NCBI GenBank assembly: GCA_048497495.1
Contig: JAFHCF010000093.1
Coordinates: forward strand, 1-38,203
DNA length: 38,203 bases
Source: JAFHCF01 sp048497495
Lineage (GTDB): Bacteria; Pseudomonadota; Alphaproteobacteria; Rhizobiales; Ancalomicrobiaceae
Direction: 5' to 3'
Positions within the stretch are counted from its first letter, which is position 1, and every line of letters begins with the position of its first letter. Below are positions 8,931 through 17,503 of the stretch, piece after piece. The translations under genes and the position numbers were made by a program. The notes below the pieces were generated by a model that saw only the letters and a list, made by a program, of their open reading frames with translations, had not been told where the DNA came from and did no database searches.

Positions 8931-8944
8931 GAGATCATGATCTC
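8931..8944. promoter_or_regulatory. Perfect 14-base palindrome in the lptD-surA gap
   Basis: GAGATCATGATCTC is a perfect palindrome in the 177-base gap between lptD and surA, 117 bases ahead of the surA start. A second short palindrome, CATTCGAATG, lies just beside it (about 8919-8928). They could mark an operator for an internal promoter that lets surA-pdxA-rsmA be transcribed apart from lptD. No clear promoter hexamers were found. Confidence 0.3.
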
Positions 8945-8990
8945 ACGCCGTCATCGATGTCGAAAGATCCGGTTCGGCTTCCCACTTCGC

Positions 8991-11675
8991 TCAATTCGAC
9001 GTCGACAGACTGTTCGACAGCTGTCCGTCGCCGAGGGTACGGAAACCGAAGCGCAGATAGAACGTCTGGTCGTGGACCGAACTGACCGTCACCGGCAGGG
9101 TCGTCGCGTTGACCGCCGAATAGGTCTGGTCGGTGTAGGACAGGGACACCGAGAAACTGTCGTTGTCGTAGCCGATGCCGAGGGTGTCGCCGGAGACGAA
9201 CTTGCTCTTCAGATCGTAGCGCACCCCGCCGAACACCCGCCAGTTGTCGGCCAGACGCAGGTTGGCGTGGGTCTGCAACTCCGAGCGCGAATCCTTCAAC
9301 GCGTCGCGGATCGCCAGCGCGCTCGGATCGGTGGCGCCGTAGGCGGTCAGCAGATCGTAGAGTTCGCGCGGCGTGCGCAGATAGGCCCAGCCGACGCCGG
9401 CGGTCAGCGGACCGCTGGTTCCGGTCGCCTGGATGTCGGCGCGGTTGAGCGTGAAGTCGGCATGGTCGAAGCGCGCCTGGGCGCCGATGCGGAACCCGGT
9501 GGCGCTGTCGAGATTGACGCGGCCGACCCAGTCGGAGGTGTTGGTCTCGAGTCCCGAGCCATAGGCGGTCAGCGGCACCGGCCGTCCGAGGTAGGCCTCG
9601 GCCATCAGGTTGTCGTAGTCGGGATAGCCGAAGGAATTGGCGCCGGCGAGCAGGTAGGAACGGCCGAGGAGCGCCGACAGCGACGCCCCGTTCGCGGCGT
9701 TGAAGGTATATTGGCCGCCGACGTTGAGGCGGGTGCCGCCCTCGGCGCGATCCCAGCCGGAGAACTTGTCGGGTCGGAACAGCGTGGTGTCGTCGAAGAC
9801 GACGCTCTGGGCATCCTCGTTCGGCAGCTTGCCCATCCACTGCTCGTTCGGCCGCGCCACGATCTGGGCGATCGGTTCGAAGGTGTGGGCGCCGAAACTC
9901 GACATCGCCACGAACGGATAGCGGTAGTCGAAGCCGATCGTCGGCGTGATGCGGGCGAGCGTGCCGTTGCGCACGAAGCCGACCAGCGCCGGATCGGTCG
10001 ATTTGTCGTAGAACAGGTCGCCGCGCACCGAGGCGAAGGGCGTGAACACCTGGCCGAAGTCGTCGATGAGCTGACGCCGCCAGCCGACCAGGCCGGAGAC
10101 CCGGGTGAAGGTGCCGGCGATGCCGAGCACGCGGCCATAGGTGTCGATGTCGGTCTTGTTGCGGGTCAGGCTGGTCAGGTTGAGATGGGCCGAGACCTCG
10201 CCGCCGGCGATCGGATTCTCGGCGACGACGTCGTAATCGACCACCGGATGGACCACCGGCTGCTTGTCCTGCAACTCGGTGCCGGCGCCGAACAGCAGCT
10301 TGTTGCCGAACTTGTCGTAGGCGAGGTCGTCGTTGATCACCGAGAAGCGATAGGCCCGCGCGTCGAAGTAGTTGCGCAGGCCCTCGCCGGTGAGGAACAC
10401 GGTCGATATCGACCGGTCGGCGGACAGCGGCGAGATGTGGTAGTCGTTGAGGAAGCGACGGTCGGAGATGATGGTCGCGTCCCAGCCCCAGTGCCAGTTC
10501 TCGTTGATGGTGAACTTGCCGGTGGTGCTCAGCGCGCCGCGATGGGTCCGGTCGCCGCTGGTGTATTTGAAGGCATCGGGGCTCAACTGGTTGATGCCGA
10601 AGGCGCGCACCGTCACCTGACCGGCGTCGAAGCGATGGCGCACCTCGACGTCCATCAGCAGGCCCTGGCGCGACAGCGCCACCGGCGCCAGCGTCGCGTC
10701 CCAATCGGCGACCGGCGCCCAGTAGAACGGCACCTGGATGCCGAGGCCGAGCGACGTGGAATTGATCACGCGCGGCAGAAGGAAGCCGGTCTTGCGCTTC
10801 TCCGACGGGTCGGGATGCTGGAAGAACGGCACATAGGCGATCGGCACGCCGAGCATCTCGAGCCGGGCGTCCTCGTAATAGACCGTCTTTTCCTGCTGCT
10901 TGTGGATGATCCTGGCCGCCTTGATCTGCCAGAACGGCGGCTTCTCCGGCTCGTTCACGCAGGTCTGGCAGGCCGAGTAGACGCCCTTCTCGAACACCGT
11001 GACGTCGCCGCCGCTGCGCGTCGCGCTCTCGGCGGCGAAACGCGCGCGATCGATGGTGTCGATGCGCAGCGATTGGACGAAGCCCTCGGAGAACCCGTCG
11101 GTGACGTCGAGCTTCGGCGAGGTCAGGACGTTGCCGTCCTTGTCGGTCAGCCGCGCGTCGCCCTCGGCGATCACCCGCTTGTCGGCGCGGCGGTAGATCA
11201 CCTTGCGCGCCGTGAGCATGTTGCCCTTGTAGTAGACCTGGACGTTGCCCAGCGCCGTGACCGTGTCGACGTCGTTGTCGTAGACGACCTGATCGGCCTC
11301 CACCACCATGTGCTCGTCGCGCACCGTCGGCTTGGCCACCGGCGGCGTCACCGCCGCCGGCAACGCCGGCTTCACCTTGGCCGGCGCCGCCACGGCGGGT
11401 GCCGCGAACCCGAAGGCGAGCGCCACGGAGGCGAGCAGGAACGCCCGAAGGCCGCTCGCGGCGCGCGCGCCGAAGCGCCCGAGGGCGACGCGGGCGCGAG
11501 GCAGACGGGCGCGCGGAAGGGGCGTGACGGGGGTCTCGATCGTAACGGTCGGAAGGCGTGGGGCGCGGCGCGGCGACGGCGCGTGGACGGGACACGATTC
11601 CCCGTTCGGCGACACGCGGCCGTCGTTCGCGATCTCCAGTCTTCGCTCATGCCGATCGAGGACGGCGCGGGGCAT
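8991..11675 (-). CDS. lptD: LPS-assembly outer-membrane protein LptD
   Basis: LptD is the outer-membrane beta-barrel that, with the lipoprotein LptE, inserts LPS into the outer leaflet. The 894-residue product has a hydrophobic signal core (about 76-96, ending PAVA), then an OstA-type jellyroll (ADQVVYDNDVDTVTALGNVQ, KVIYRRADKRVIAEGDA). After that comes a long barrel rich in alternating aromatic strands, ending in FRTLGDGQLSNSLSTSN. A CQTC pair lies in the N-terminal half. The ATG at 11675 sits two bases after the lptG stop with GGAGG about ten bases away. It leaves an unusually long, Arg/Pro-rich n-region of about 75 residues before the signal core, so the true start may be a downstream non-ATG codon. 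Co-transcription with lptF and lptG is strongly suggested. Confidence 0.93.
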   Translation of the reverse strand: MPRAVLDRHERRLEIANDGRVSPNGESCPVHAPSPRRAPRLPTVTIETPVTPLPRARLPRARVALGRFGARAASGLRAFLLASVALAFGFAAPAVAAPAKVKPALPAAVTPPVAKPTVRDEHMVVEADQVVYDNDVDTVTALGNVQVYYKGNMLTARKVIYRRADKRVIAEGDARLTDKDGNVLTSPKLDVTDGFSEGFVQSLRIDTIDRARFAAESATRSGGDVTVFEKGVYSACQTCVNEPEKPPFWQIKAARIIHKQQEKTVYYEDARLEMLGVPIAYVPFFQHPDPSEKRKTGFLLPRVINSTSLGLGIQVPFYWAPVADWDATLAPVALSRQGLLMDVEVRHRFDAGQVTVRAFGINQLSPDAFKYTSGDRTHRGALSTTGKFTINENWHWGWDATIISDRRFLNDYHISPLSADRSISTVFLTGEGLRNYFDARAYRFSVINDDLAYDKFGNKLLFGAGTELQDKQPVVHPVVDYDVVAENPIAGGEVSAHLNLTSLTRNKTDIDTYGRVLGIAGTFTRVSGLVGWRRQLIDDFGQVFTPFASVRGDLFYDKSTDPALVGFVRNGTLARITPTIGFDYRYPFVAMSSFGAHTFEPIAQIVARPNEQWMGKLPNEDAQSVVFDDTTLFRPDKFSGWDRAEGGTRLNVGGQYTFNAANGASLSALLGRSYLLAGANSFGYPDYDNLMAEAYLGRPVPLTAYGSGLETNTSDWVGRVNLDSATGFRIGAQARFDHADFTLNRADIQATGTSGPLTAGVGWAYLRTPRELYDLLTAYGATDPSALAIRDALKDSRSELQTHANLRLADNWRVFGGVRYDLKSKFVSGDTLGIGYDNDSFSVSLSYTDQTYSAVNATTLPVTVSSVHDQTFYLRFGFRTLGDGQLSNSLSTSN

Positions 11676-11677
11676 AC

Positions 11678-12769
11678 CTAACCGTCCTCCAGATACAGCA
11701 GAATGGTGAATCCCATCGACGATGCGACCACGGCGGGGGACCATGCTGCCAAGAACGGCGGGACCATTCCCGCGCCTCCGAGCCCCCGCGCGACCTCTCC
11801 GACGACATAAAGCACGAAGCCTGCGGCGACGCCACCGAGAATCAGCCGCCCGATGTTGCCGAAGCGGAACACTCTGAGAGAAACCGTCGCGGCGATCGCC
11901 ACCATCGCCACCAGGAGCAGGGGGCGGGCCAGAAGCAATTGATATTGCAACTCGAATTGAAAAGCCGGGAGGCCGGCGTTGCGCGCCGTCTCGATGAAGC
12001 TGGGCAGCGCCCAGAACGACACCGTGTCGGGTTGGGCGAGGCTCTCGCCGACCTGCTCGCGCTTCAGGCGGGTCGACACCCGCCAGGTGTCGTAGACCTG
12101 CGGATCATGCCCGGAGGCGTAGACCCGCGCGCTGCCGAGCCGCCAATATCCGTCCTCGTAATCGGCGGTGCCGGCCTCGATCCGCTCGCGGAACTTGCCG
12201 GTCTTGTCGTAGGAGAAGATGCTGACATCGGCCAGATGCAACCCACGGTCGATGGCACGGCCGGCGCGGATGATCGATTCGCCGTCCTCCCCGTCCTGAC
12301 GCAGCCACACCGGTCGACCGCTGTCGATCGCGGTGTGCCGGTCCGACCCGGAGAGTTCCAGCACCATGCGGTCGGAATGTTCCTTCATCGCCGCCGCCAC
12401 CGGGTTGTAGACCAGCGAGGCGAAGAGCCCGAGGCCGGCGGCGACGATCACCGCCGGCGCGGTGAACTGCCACACCGAGATGCCGGCGGCGCGCGCCACC
12501 ACCAGCTCGAGCTTGCGCGACAGCGCCAGGAACGCCGTCATCGCTCCGAACAGCGTGGCGAAGGGCAGGACCTGCTCCGAGAAGGTCGGGATGCGGAAGA
12601 ACGAGGCCTGGAAGGCGATCGACCAGCGGAAGCTCGGCCGATCGACGTTGGCGCGGATCATGTCGAGGAAGTCGAACAGGAAGACGATGGTGAAGGCGAT
12701 GGCGAAGATCGCCACGATCGCGTTGAGGATCCGTCGTCCGAAATAGCGCCCGAGCGTCGGTCCGATCAT
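11678..12769 (-). CDS. lptG: LPS export ABC transporter permease LptG
   Basis: LptG and LptF form the inner-membrane permease pair that, with the LptB ATPase, extracts LPS and passes it to LptC. The 363-residue protein has an N-terminal membrane helix (about 12-33), two more in the first third, a large periplasmic beta-jellyroll (about 120-260) and three C-terminal helices (LLARPLLLVAMVAIAATVSL onward). FGNIGRLILGGVAAGFVLYV is typical of the family. The start ATG overlaps the lptF stop as ATGA, so translation is coupled. lptB is not in this window and is expected elsewhere. Confidence 0.95.
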   Translation of the reverse strand: MIGPTLGRYFGRRILNAIVAIFAIAFTIVFLFDFLDMIRANVDRPSFRWSIAFQASFFRIPTFSEQVLPFATLFGAMTAFLALSRKLELVVARAAGISVWQFTAPAVIVAAGLGLFASLVYNPVAAAMKEHSDRMVLELSGSDRHTAIDSGRPVWLRQDGEDGESIIRAGRAIDRGLHLADVSIFSYDKTGKFRERIEAGTADYEDGYWRLGSARVYASGHDPQVYDTWRVSTRLKREQVGESLAQPDTVSFWALPSFIETARNAGLPAFQFELQYQLLLARPLLLVAMVAIAATVSLRVFRFGNIGRLILGGVAAGFVLYVVGEVARGLGGAGMVPPFLAAWSPAVVASSMGFTILLYLEDG

Positions 12770-13977
12770 GCCGCGTCTCCCCCGTTGGAGAGGCCGAATC
12801 GGTCGCCGAGCCGGCGCGTCACCGCGCCGACCGCGTCGGCGACGGCGTCGAACAGAAGCTCCACCGGCCGCGGCAGCGCCAGACTGCGGTCGCTCGCCAC
12901 CAGATAGAGGCCGACGACGACGGTCCCGATCGGCACCGCGTAGAGCAGGGCGACGGCGGCATCCGAGGTCGCCGCCGCGCTGGAGGCGGCGAAATGGACG
13001 CCGCGCAGCACCGCCGCCGCGACGATCGTCGCCAACACCGCCATGCTGCGTCCCTGCCGCGTGGTGCGGGCATCGCCCAGCGCCAGGAAGGCGACGATGG
13101 CGAAGGCCAGCGGCAACAGCGGCTGCGACAGCCGGTCGTGGAGTTCGGAGCGGAAGCGCCCGGCGTTGCGCCGCGCGGCGGCGTCGGCGCCGGGCGCCGC
13201 GACGCGCGAGGTCCACAGCTCCACCGTCGAGCGTTCCGACGGCCGAAAGTTCGGCGCCGAACTGGTCGGCGTCAGCCCGGAGAGGTCGAAGGCATAGGAT
13301 TCGAAGTCGACCAGCGACAGGTTGCCGTCCTTGTTGGTGCGGCGCTGGATCACCCCGTCGCGCATCACCAGCAGCGTCTTGCCGAACATCTCGATGATCG
13401 AGGCGCGCTCGGCGATGTAGGTGAAGGCGATGTCGGGATCGCGGCGATCCTCGACGAAGAGGCCGGCGAGCGAACCGTCGCCGGAGCGATTGCGGATGTG
13501 GAAGGTCAGCCCGCCCTCGATGTCGACGAAGCGTCCGGGTTGGACGATGTTGGCGACGAGGTCGACGTTGACCTTGGTCAGTTGTTCGCGCAGCGCCCTG
13601 AGCGACATCGGCGAGGCCCAGGCGGTGAGCAACAGCATCGCCGCGGCGGTGACCACGGCGAGCGCCATCAACGGCTTGAGCACGACGAATCGCGAGGCGC
13701 CGGAGGCGTTGAGGACGACGAGCTCGCTCTCCGCGTTGAAGGCGTTGAGCGTCTGCACCGCCGCGATCATCAGGGCGAAGGGGGCGATGACGATCACCAG
13801 GAAGGGCAGGGCGAGGGCGGTGATCTCGAAGAAGACGAGCAACGCCGCGCCCTTGGCGGTGATGATGTTCATCTGGCGCAGCGCCTGGGTCACCCAGACG
13901 ACGCCGGCCAGCGCCACCAGGGTGAGCAGGAACGCGCCCGCCGCACGACGGAAGATGTATCGCTCGATGAGCCGCAT
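12766..13977 (-). CDS. lptF: LPS export ABC transporter permease LptF
   Basis: This is the partner of LptG in the LptB2FG complex. The 403-residue protein opens MRLIERYIFRRAAGAF, a family signature. It then has membrane segments around residues 12-32, 50-75 and 100-120, a periplasmic domain, and three more helices near the C terminus (LLPLAFAIVAFLALGDA, MAVLATIVAAAVLRG, LLYAVPIGTVVVGLYLV). The start at 13977 follows GGAAGAGGC; the open frame further upstream has no family character. It is the first gene of the minus-strand outer-membrane run, so the promoter for lptFGD should lie in the 332-base gap shared with pepA. Confidence 0.94.
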   Translation of the reverse strand: MRLIERYIFRRAAGAFLLTLVALAGVVWVTQALRQMNIITAKGAALLVFFEITALALPFLVIVIAPFALMIAAVQTLNAFNAESELVVLNASGASRFVVLKPLMALAVVTAAAMLLLTAWASPMSLRALREQLTKVNVDLVANIVQPGRFVDIEGGLTFHIRNRSGDGSLAGLFVEDRRDPDIAFTYIAERASIIEMFGKTLLVMRDGVIQRRTNKDGNLSLVDFESYAFDLSGLTPTSSAPNFRPSERSTVELWTSRVAAPGADAAARRNAGRFRSELHDRLSQPLLPLAFAIVAFLALGDARTTRQGRSMAVLATIVAAAVLRGVHFAASSAAATSDAAVALLYAVPIGTVVVGLYLVASDRSLALPRPVELLFDAVADAVGAVTRRLGDRFGLSNGGDAA

Positions 13978-14309
13978 GCCTCTTCCGTCGTCCTCCACCG
14001 TGGGGCGCGCGCCTCGCGTCGAAACGCCGAGGATCGGCGCTTCCCACGTCACGCTCACGCGCAAACACGTCGCGATCGTGGCCGCCGAAAGTCCTCGGCG
14101 CGACCGGCGACGTCTCTTCCCATGTCCCCACTCGCCATCCAAGCGCGGAATGCCTAACCGATCGCCAACGAACATGGTTGACGAAAGGTTGATGCGTCGA
14201 TGTCACGGCTCGGACGCGGTCCGGTGCTTGCCGATCGGCCCGCGACGCTCCACATTCCCGCCACCCGTCCGCTGCGACGCACCCGTCCCGATCCTCGGAG
14301 TTACGCCTC
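13978..14309. other. Divergent intergenic region, lptF / pepA
   Basis: These 332 bases separate two divergent genes and must hold both promoters. A TTGACG at 14178-14183 is a fair -35 hexamer for pepA, but no convincing -10 follows at the right spacing. No coding region, repeat or hairpin of note was found. Confidence 0.5.
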
Positions 14310-15806
14310 ATGCCGCATCCCACCGTGTCCTTCGCCAAGCTCGCCGCGCCCGATGACGGCACTCTCGTCCTCCTCCTCGCCGAGGATCTGACGTTGCCGC
14401 CGGTCGCGGCCGGTCTCGATGCGAAGGCCGGCGGCTTCCTGACCCGCGCCCTCGCCAAGGCCGCCTTCAAGGGCAAGCTCTTCGCCACCCTCGACGTCGT
14501 CGCCCCCGCCGACACCGAACTCGACCGGGTGATCGTCGTCGGTCTCGGCGATCCGGCCAAACTGACCGAGAAGGACTGGGCCCGCCTCGGCGGCGCCGCC
14601 ACCGCCAAGCTGATCGAGGTCAAGGCTTCCGCCGCCACCCTCCTGGTCGAGCGCGCCGACGGCGCCGCGATCACCCCCGATCAGGCCGCCGAAATCGCCC
14701 TCGGCGTCCGCCTGCGCGGCTACGGCTTCGATCGCTACAAGTCGAAGAAGAAGGACGAGGACGAGCCCAAGACGCTGAAGCTGACGCTCGCGGTCGAGAG
14801 CCCCTCCGCCGCCAAGAAGGCCTGGGCGCCGCGCGAGGCGGTCGCCGACGGCGCCACGCTGACCCGCGACCTGATCTGCGAGCCGGCCAACATCCTCGGC
14901 ACCGAGGAATTCGCGGCCAAGGCGAAGAAGCTCGAGAAGCTCGGCGTCGAGATCGAGATCCTCGGCGAGAAGGAGATGAAGAAGGCCGGCTGGAACGCGC
15001 TGCTCGGCGTCGCGCAAGGCTCCAAGCGCCCGCCCAAGGTGGTGATCATGCGCTGGAACGGCGGCGAAAAGGACGACGCCCCCGTCGCCTTCGTCGGCAA
15101 GGGCGTGGTCTTCGATTCGGGCGGCATCTCGATCAAGCACGCCGCCGGCATGGAGGACATGAAGGGCGACATGGGCGGCGCGGCGGTGGTCACCGGCCTG
15201 ATGCACGCGTTGGCGGCCCGCAAGGCCAAGGTCAACGTCGTCGGCGCCATCGGTCTGGTCGAGAACATGCCCGACGCCGGCGCCCAGCGCCCGGGCGACA
15301 TCGTCACCTCGCTCTCCGGCCAGACCATCGAGGTGATCAACACCGACGCCGAGGGCCGTCTCGTGCTCTGCGACGTGCTGTGGCACGTCAAGGAGGAGAT
15401 CAAGCCGGCGTTCATCGTCGATCTGGCGACGCTCACCGGCGCCATCCTGGTGGCGCTCGGCAAGATCAACGCCGGCCTCTTCGCCAACGACGATACGCTC
15501 GCCACCCGCCTGACCGCCGCCGGCCTCGCCACCGGCGAGACGGTGTGGCGCATGCCGCTCGCCCCGGAATACGACAAGCTGATCGACAGCACCTGGGCCG
15601 ACATGAAGAACACCGGCGGCCGCGATGCCGGTTCGGTCACCGCGGCGCAGTTCCTCAAGCGCTTCGTCGGCGACATCCCCTGGGCCCACCTCGACATCGC
15701 CGGCACCGCGATGGGCTCGCCGGCGACCGAGACCAACAAGGCCTGGGCTTCCGGCTGGGGCGTCCGCCTCCTCGACCGGCTGGTGTCGGACCACTACGAG
15801 AAGTGA
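14310..15806 (+). CDS. pepA: Leucyl aminopeptidase (M17 family)
   Basis: A cytoplasmic two-metal aminopeptidase that removes N-terminal residues from peptides; E. coli PepA also binds DNA, which cannot be judged here. The 498-residue product has a divergent N-terminal domain and a C-terminal catalytic domain. The catalytic domain contains VGKGVVFDSGGISIK (metal and substrate ligands), MKGDMGGAAVV, the M17 signature NTDAEGRLVL, and the final DIAGTAMGSP block. Length is normal. A 14-residue Lys/Asp/Glu-rich stretch (KSKKKDEDEPK) in the linker is mildly unusual. It diverges from lptF. The 3' gap holds a strong GC-rich hairpin that could end its transcript. Confidence 0.95.
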   Translation: MPHPTVSFAKLAAPDDGTLVLLLAEDLTLPPVAAGLDAKAGGFLTRALAKAAFKGKLFATLDVVAPADTELDRVIVVGLGDPAKLTEKDWARLGGAATAKLIEVKASAATLLVERADGAAITPDQAAEIALGVRLRGYGFDRYKSKKKDEDEPKTLKLTLAVESPSAAKKAWAPREAVADGATLTRDLICEPANILGTEEFAAKAKKLEKLGVEIEILGEKEMKKAGWNALLGVAQGSKRPPKVVIMRWNGGEKDDAPVAFVGKGVVFDSGGISIKHAAGMEDMKGDMGGAAVVTGLMHALAARKAKVNVVGAIGLVENMPDAGAQRPGDIVTSLSGQTIEVINTDAEGRLVLCDVLWHVKEEIKPAFIVDLATLTGAILVALGKINAGLFANDDTLATRLTAAGLATGETVWRMPLAPEYDKLIDSTWADMKNTGGRDAGSVTAAQFLKRFVGDIPWAHLDIAGTAMGSPATETNKAWASGWGVRLLDRLVSDHYEK

Positions 15807-15864
15807 GGGGTGGGGGCTGCGGCTGGCGGTCTCTCGGCGCCGAGCGGTGCGGACCGGCCGCATA

Positions 15865-15902
15865 CCCCTCTCCCTGTCCCTCCCCCCCAAGGGGGGAGGG
15901 GA
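15865..15902 (+). repeat. REP-like palindromic repeat, left copy
   Basis: A C-rich arm (CCCCTCTCCCTGTCCCTCCC) runs into a local hairpin, CCCTCCCCCC-AA-GGGGGGAGGG. Its first 21 bases are the exact reverse complement of the outer arm of the copy at 16011-16047. GC-rich elements of this shape are common between genes in alphaproteobacteria. This copy lies just after pepA and may serve as its terminator. Confidence 0.7.
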
Positions 15903-16010
15903 CGAAAGTGGCGATGACATTCGCCCAACCGATTCGGCTTCTCCCGCGCCCTTCCGCCGCGCCATCGTGAGCAGAAGGCGTGGGCGGTGCGAAGGCCGGC
16001 TCCACGGCGT

Positions 16011-16047
16011 TCCCTCCCCCCTTGTGGGGGAGGGACAGGGAGAGGGG
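16011..16047 (-). repeat. REP-like palindromic repeat, right copy (inverted)
   Basis: A local hairpin (CCCTCCCCC-CTTGT-GGGGGAGGG) is followed by a G-rich arm, GGGGAGGGACAGGGAGAGGGG. That arm pairs over 21 bases with the copy at 15865. Together they bracket 108 bases of unremarkable DNA between pepA and holC, as in REP doublets. No associated transposase (RAYT) gene is in the window. Confidence 0.7.
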
Positions 16048-16117
16048 TCGACGGCGTCTACGCCCGTGCCCCGCGATCGAGGTAGACTTCAGACCGCCCC
16101 CCGACGGGAGCCCCGCC

Positions 16118-16579
16118 ATGACCGAAGTCCTCTTCTACCACCTCCAGACCCGCACCCTCGAGCAGGCCCTGCCCGGCCTGTTGGAGAAGTGCGTCGAGCG
16201 CGGTTGGAGGACGGTGGTGCAGACCGGTTCGGTCGAGCGGCGCGACGCCCTCGACGCCCATCTGTGGGCCTATACCGACGAGAGCTTCCTGCCCCACGGC
16301 ACCTCGCGCGACGGCGACCCGGCCGATCTCGCGGTGTTGCTCACCGCCGAGCCGGACGAGCCGCGCGACGCGACCCCGCCCTTCACCGTCCGCTTCCTGG
16401 TCGACCGCGCCGCGCCGCCCGACCTCTCCGGCCTCACCCGCGCCGTCTTCCTCTTCGACGGCAACGACGCGGAAGCGGTGATGGACGCCCGCGCCCAGTG
16501 GAAATCGGTCAAGGCCGCCGGCCACGCCGCGACCTATTGGGTCCAGGACGAGCGCGGCCGCTGGGTCGAGAAGGGGTGA
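16118..16579 (+). CDS. holC: DNA polymerase III chi subunit (HolC)
   Basis: Chi joins the clamp loader to single-strand binding protein at the replication fork. The 153-residue product opens with MTEVLFYHLQTRTLEQALPGLLEKCVERGWR, typical of HolC, and includes DALDAHLWAYTDESFLPHG and the late VFLFDGNDAEAV block. The ATG at 16118 follows GGGAG. The frame is open upstream through the repeat but has no coding character there. pepA-holC adjacency is conserved in this order, which supports the call. Confidence 0.93.
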   Translation: MTEVLFYHLQTRTLEQALPGLLEKCVERGWRTVVQTGSVERRDALDAHLWAYTDESFLPHGTSRDGDPADLAVLLTAEPDEPRDATPPFTVRFLVDRAAPPDLSGLTRAVFLFDGNDAEAVMDARAQWKSVKAAGHAATYWVQDERGRWVEKG

Positions 16580-16604
16580 ATCGATTCGCGGTACTTTCTA
16601 CCAA

Positions 16605-16637
16605 TTGTTTGCATGAACGGCGCTCACCATGATGAGC
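16605..16637 (+). promoter_or_regulatory. Candidate promoter and operator of the TetR-type regulator
   Basis: TTGTTT (16605-16610), a 17-base spacer and CATGAT (16628-16633) form a possible promoter. Overlapping its -10 is GCTCACCATGATGAGC (16622-16637), palindromic at 14 of 16 positions. It lies 41 bases before the start of the regulator gene. TetR-type repressors often bind such dyads in their own promoter, so autorepression is inferred. Confidence 0.4.
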
Positions 16638-16678
16638 TTCCGGTCGGTCGATGAGGCCGCCGGTCGGGAGTGCGCCAC

Positions 16679-17281
16679 ATGCCCCGTCGAATGTCGCAGA
16701 GCCATGACGAATTGCGCGAGCGCGCGACCGGGCTCGCCTATGAGATCGTCGACGCCGAGGGGCTCGCCGGCCTGACCGTTCGACGGCTCGCCGCCGGCCT
16801 CGGCTGCTCGGTCGGCACCATCTACAACCTCTTCACCGATCTCGACGACATCGTCCTCCACGTCGCCGCCCGCGTCCTCGACGACATGCACGTGGCGCTC
16901 TTCGTCGAGGGCCTGCCCGATGCGCCGGTCGAGCGTCTGGTCGAGGTCGCCCGCCGCTACATCCGTTTCGCGGCGTCGCGGCGCCGGCTCTGGTCGATGG
17001 TCTTCGAGCACGAACCCGCCCACGACCGCCCGACCCCGGATTGGCAACTCGCTCGCGTCGAACGCCTCGTCGGCGAAGTGCGGGCGGCGGTCGCCCCGAA
17101 TGTCGCGATCTCGACGTCGCGGAGCGAGCGCGCCGCCGATGTCGACGTCCTGTGGGCCTCCGTCCACGGCATCGCGGCGCTCGGACTGAAGGGCAAGCTC
17201 GGTTTCGTCACCGCCACCGAGGCCGAGGCCCTCGCCGAACGACTGGTTCGCGCCCTGGTACCGAAGGTATCTCGAGACTGA
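16679..17281 (+). CDS. TetR/AcrR family transcriptional regulator
   Basis: The 200-residue product has a TetR-type N-terminal helix-turn-helix (about 12-56: LAYEIVDAEGLAGLTVRRLA, then CSVGTIYNLFTDLDDI). Its C-terminal ligand/dimer domain contains VLWASVHGIAALGLKGKLGF, resembling the WHG-type C-terminal domain of some TetR proteins. A GTG at 16670 is in frame, but the ATG at 16679 has CGGGAG at the right distance. No efflux pump or enzyme gene is adjacent, so the target cannot be read from context; a chemoreceptor gene follows on the same strand after 222 AT-rich bases. The ligand is unknown. Confidence 0.85.
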   Translation: MPRRMSQSHDELRERATGLAYEIVDAEGLAGLTVRRLAAGLGCSVGTIYNLFTDLDDIVLHVAARVLDDMHVALFVEGLPDAPVERLVEVARRYIRFAASRRRLWSMVFEHEPAHDRPTPDWQLARVERLVGEVRAAVAPNVAISTSRSERAADVDVLWASVHGIAALGLKGKLGFVTATEAEALAERLVRALVPKVSRD

Positions 17282-17365
17282 TATTCGCCTCGCGTCTAAG
17301 TAAAAACGCCTAGATTTTAAGTTTTATTCGTGATTGAACCTGCGGAAATGTGCAATTAAATCCTG

Positions 17366-17396
17366 TTGATCGCTCACCGGAAGCTGAAATTATAAC
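17366..17396 (+). promoter_or_regulatory. Candidate promoter of the chemoreceptor gene
   Basis: In the AT-rich 222-base gap before the chemoreceptor gene, TTGATC (17366-17371) is followed after 19 bases by TATAAC (17391-17396). The spacing is longer than ideal. The gap is much poorer in GC than its surroundings, which fits a promoter region. Confidence 0.3.
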
Positions 17397-17503
17397 TGGT
17401 TTTGTCGCGTGAGGCTGAAGTCGAGCCATTTCGAAAGACTTTATAAACCACTGAAGAACAGGATTTGTCTGAACGAGATTCGCAATCAGAGGCGAACGAT
17501 CAG

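Noticed and set aside
8496..11681. A plus-strand open frame of about 1060 codons opposite lptD
   Set aside because: It is a shadow frame: high GC suppresses stops opposite real genes. Its product is Arg/Val/Gly/His-rich with no domain, while lptD on the other strand has clear barrel and OstA features.
14178..14206. TTGACG with TGTCAC as a pepA promoter
   Set aside because: The second hexamer is too far from consensus to list as a site; only the -35 is plausible.
14301..15965. A long minus-strand frame opposite pepA
   Set aside because: Low-complexity composition without motifs; pepA on the plus strand carries the full M17 signature.
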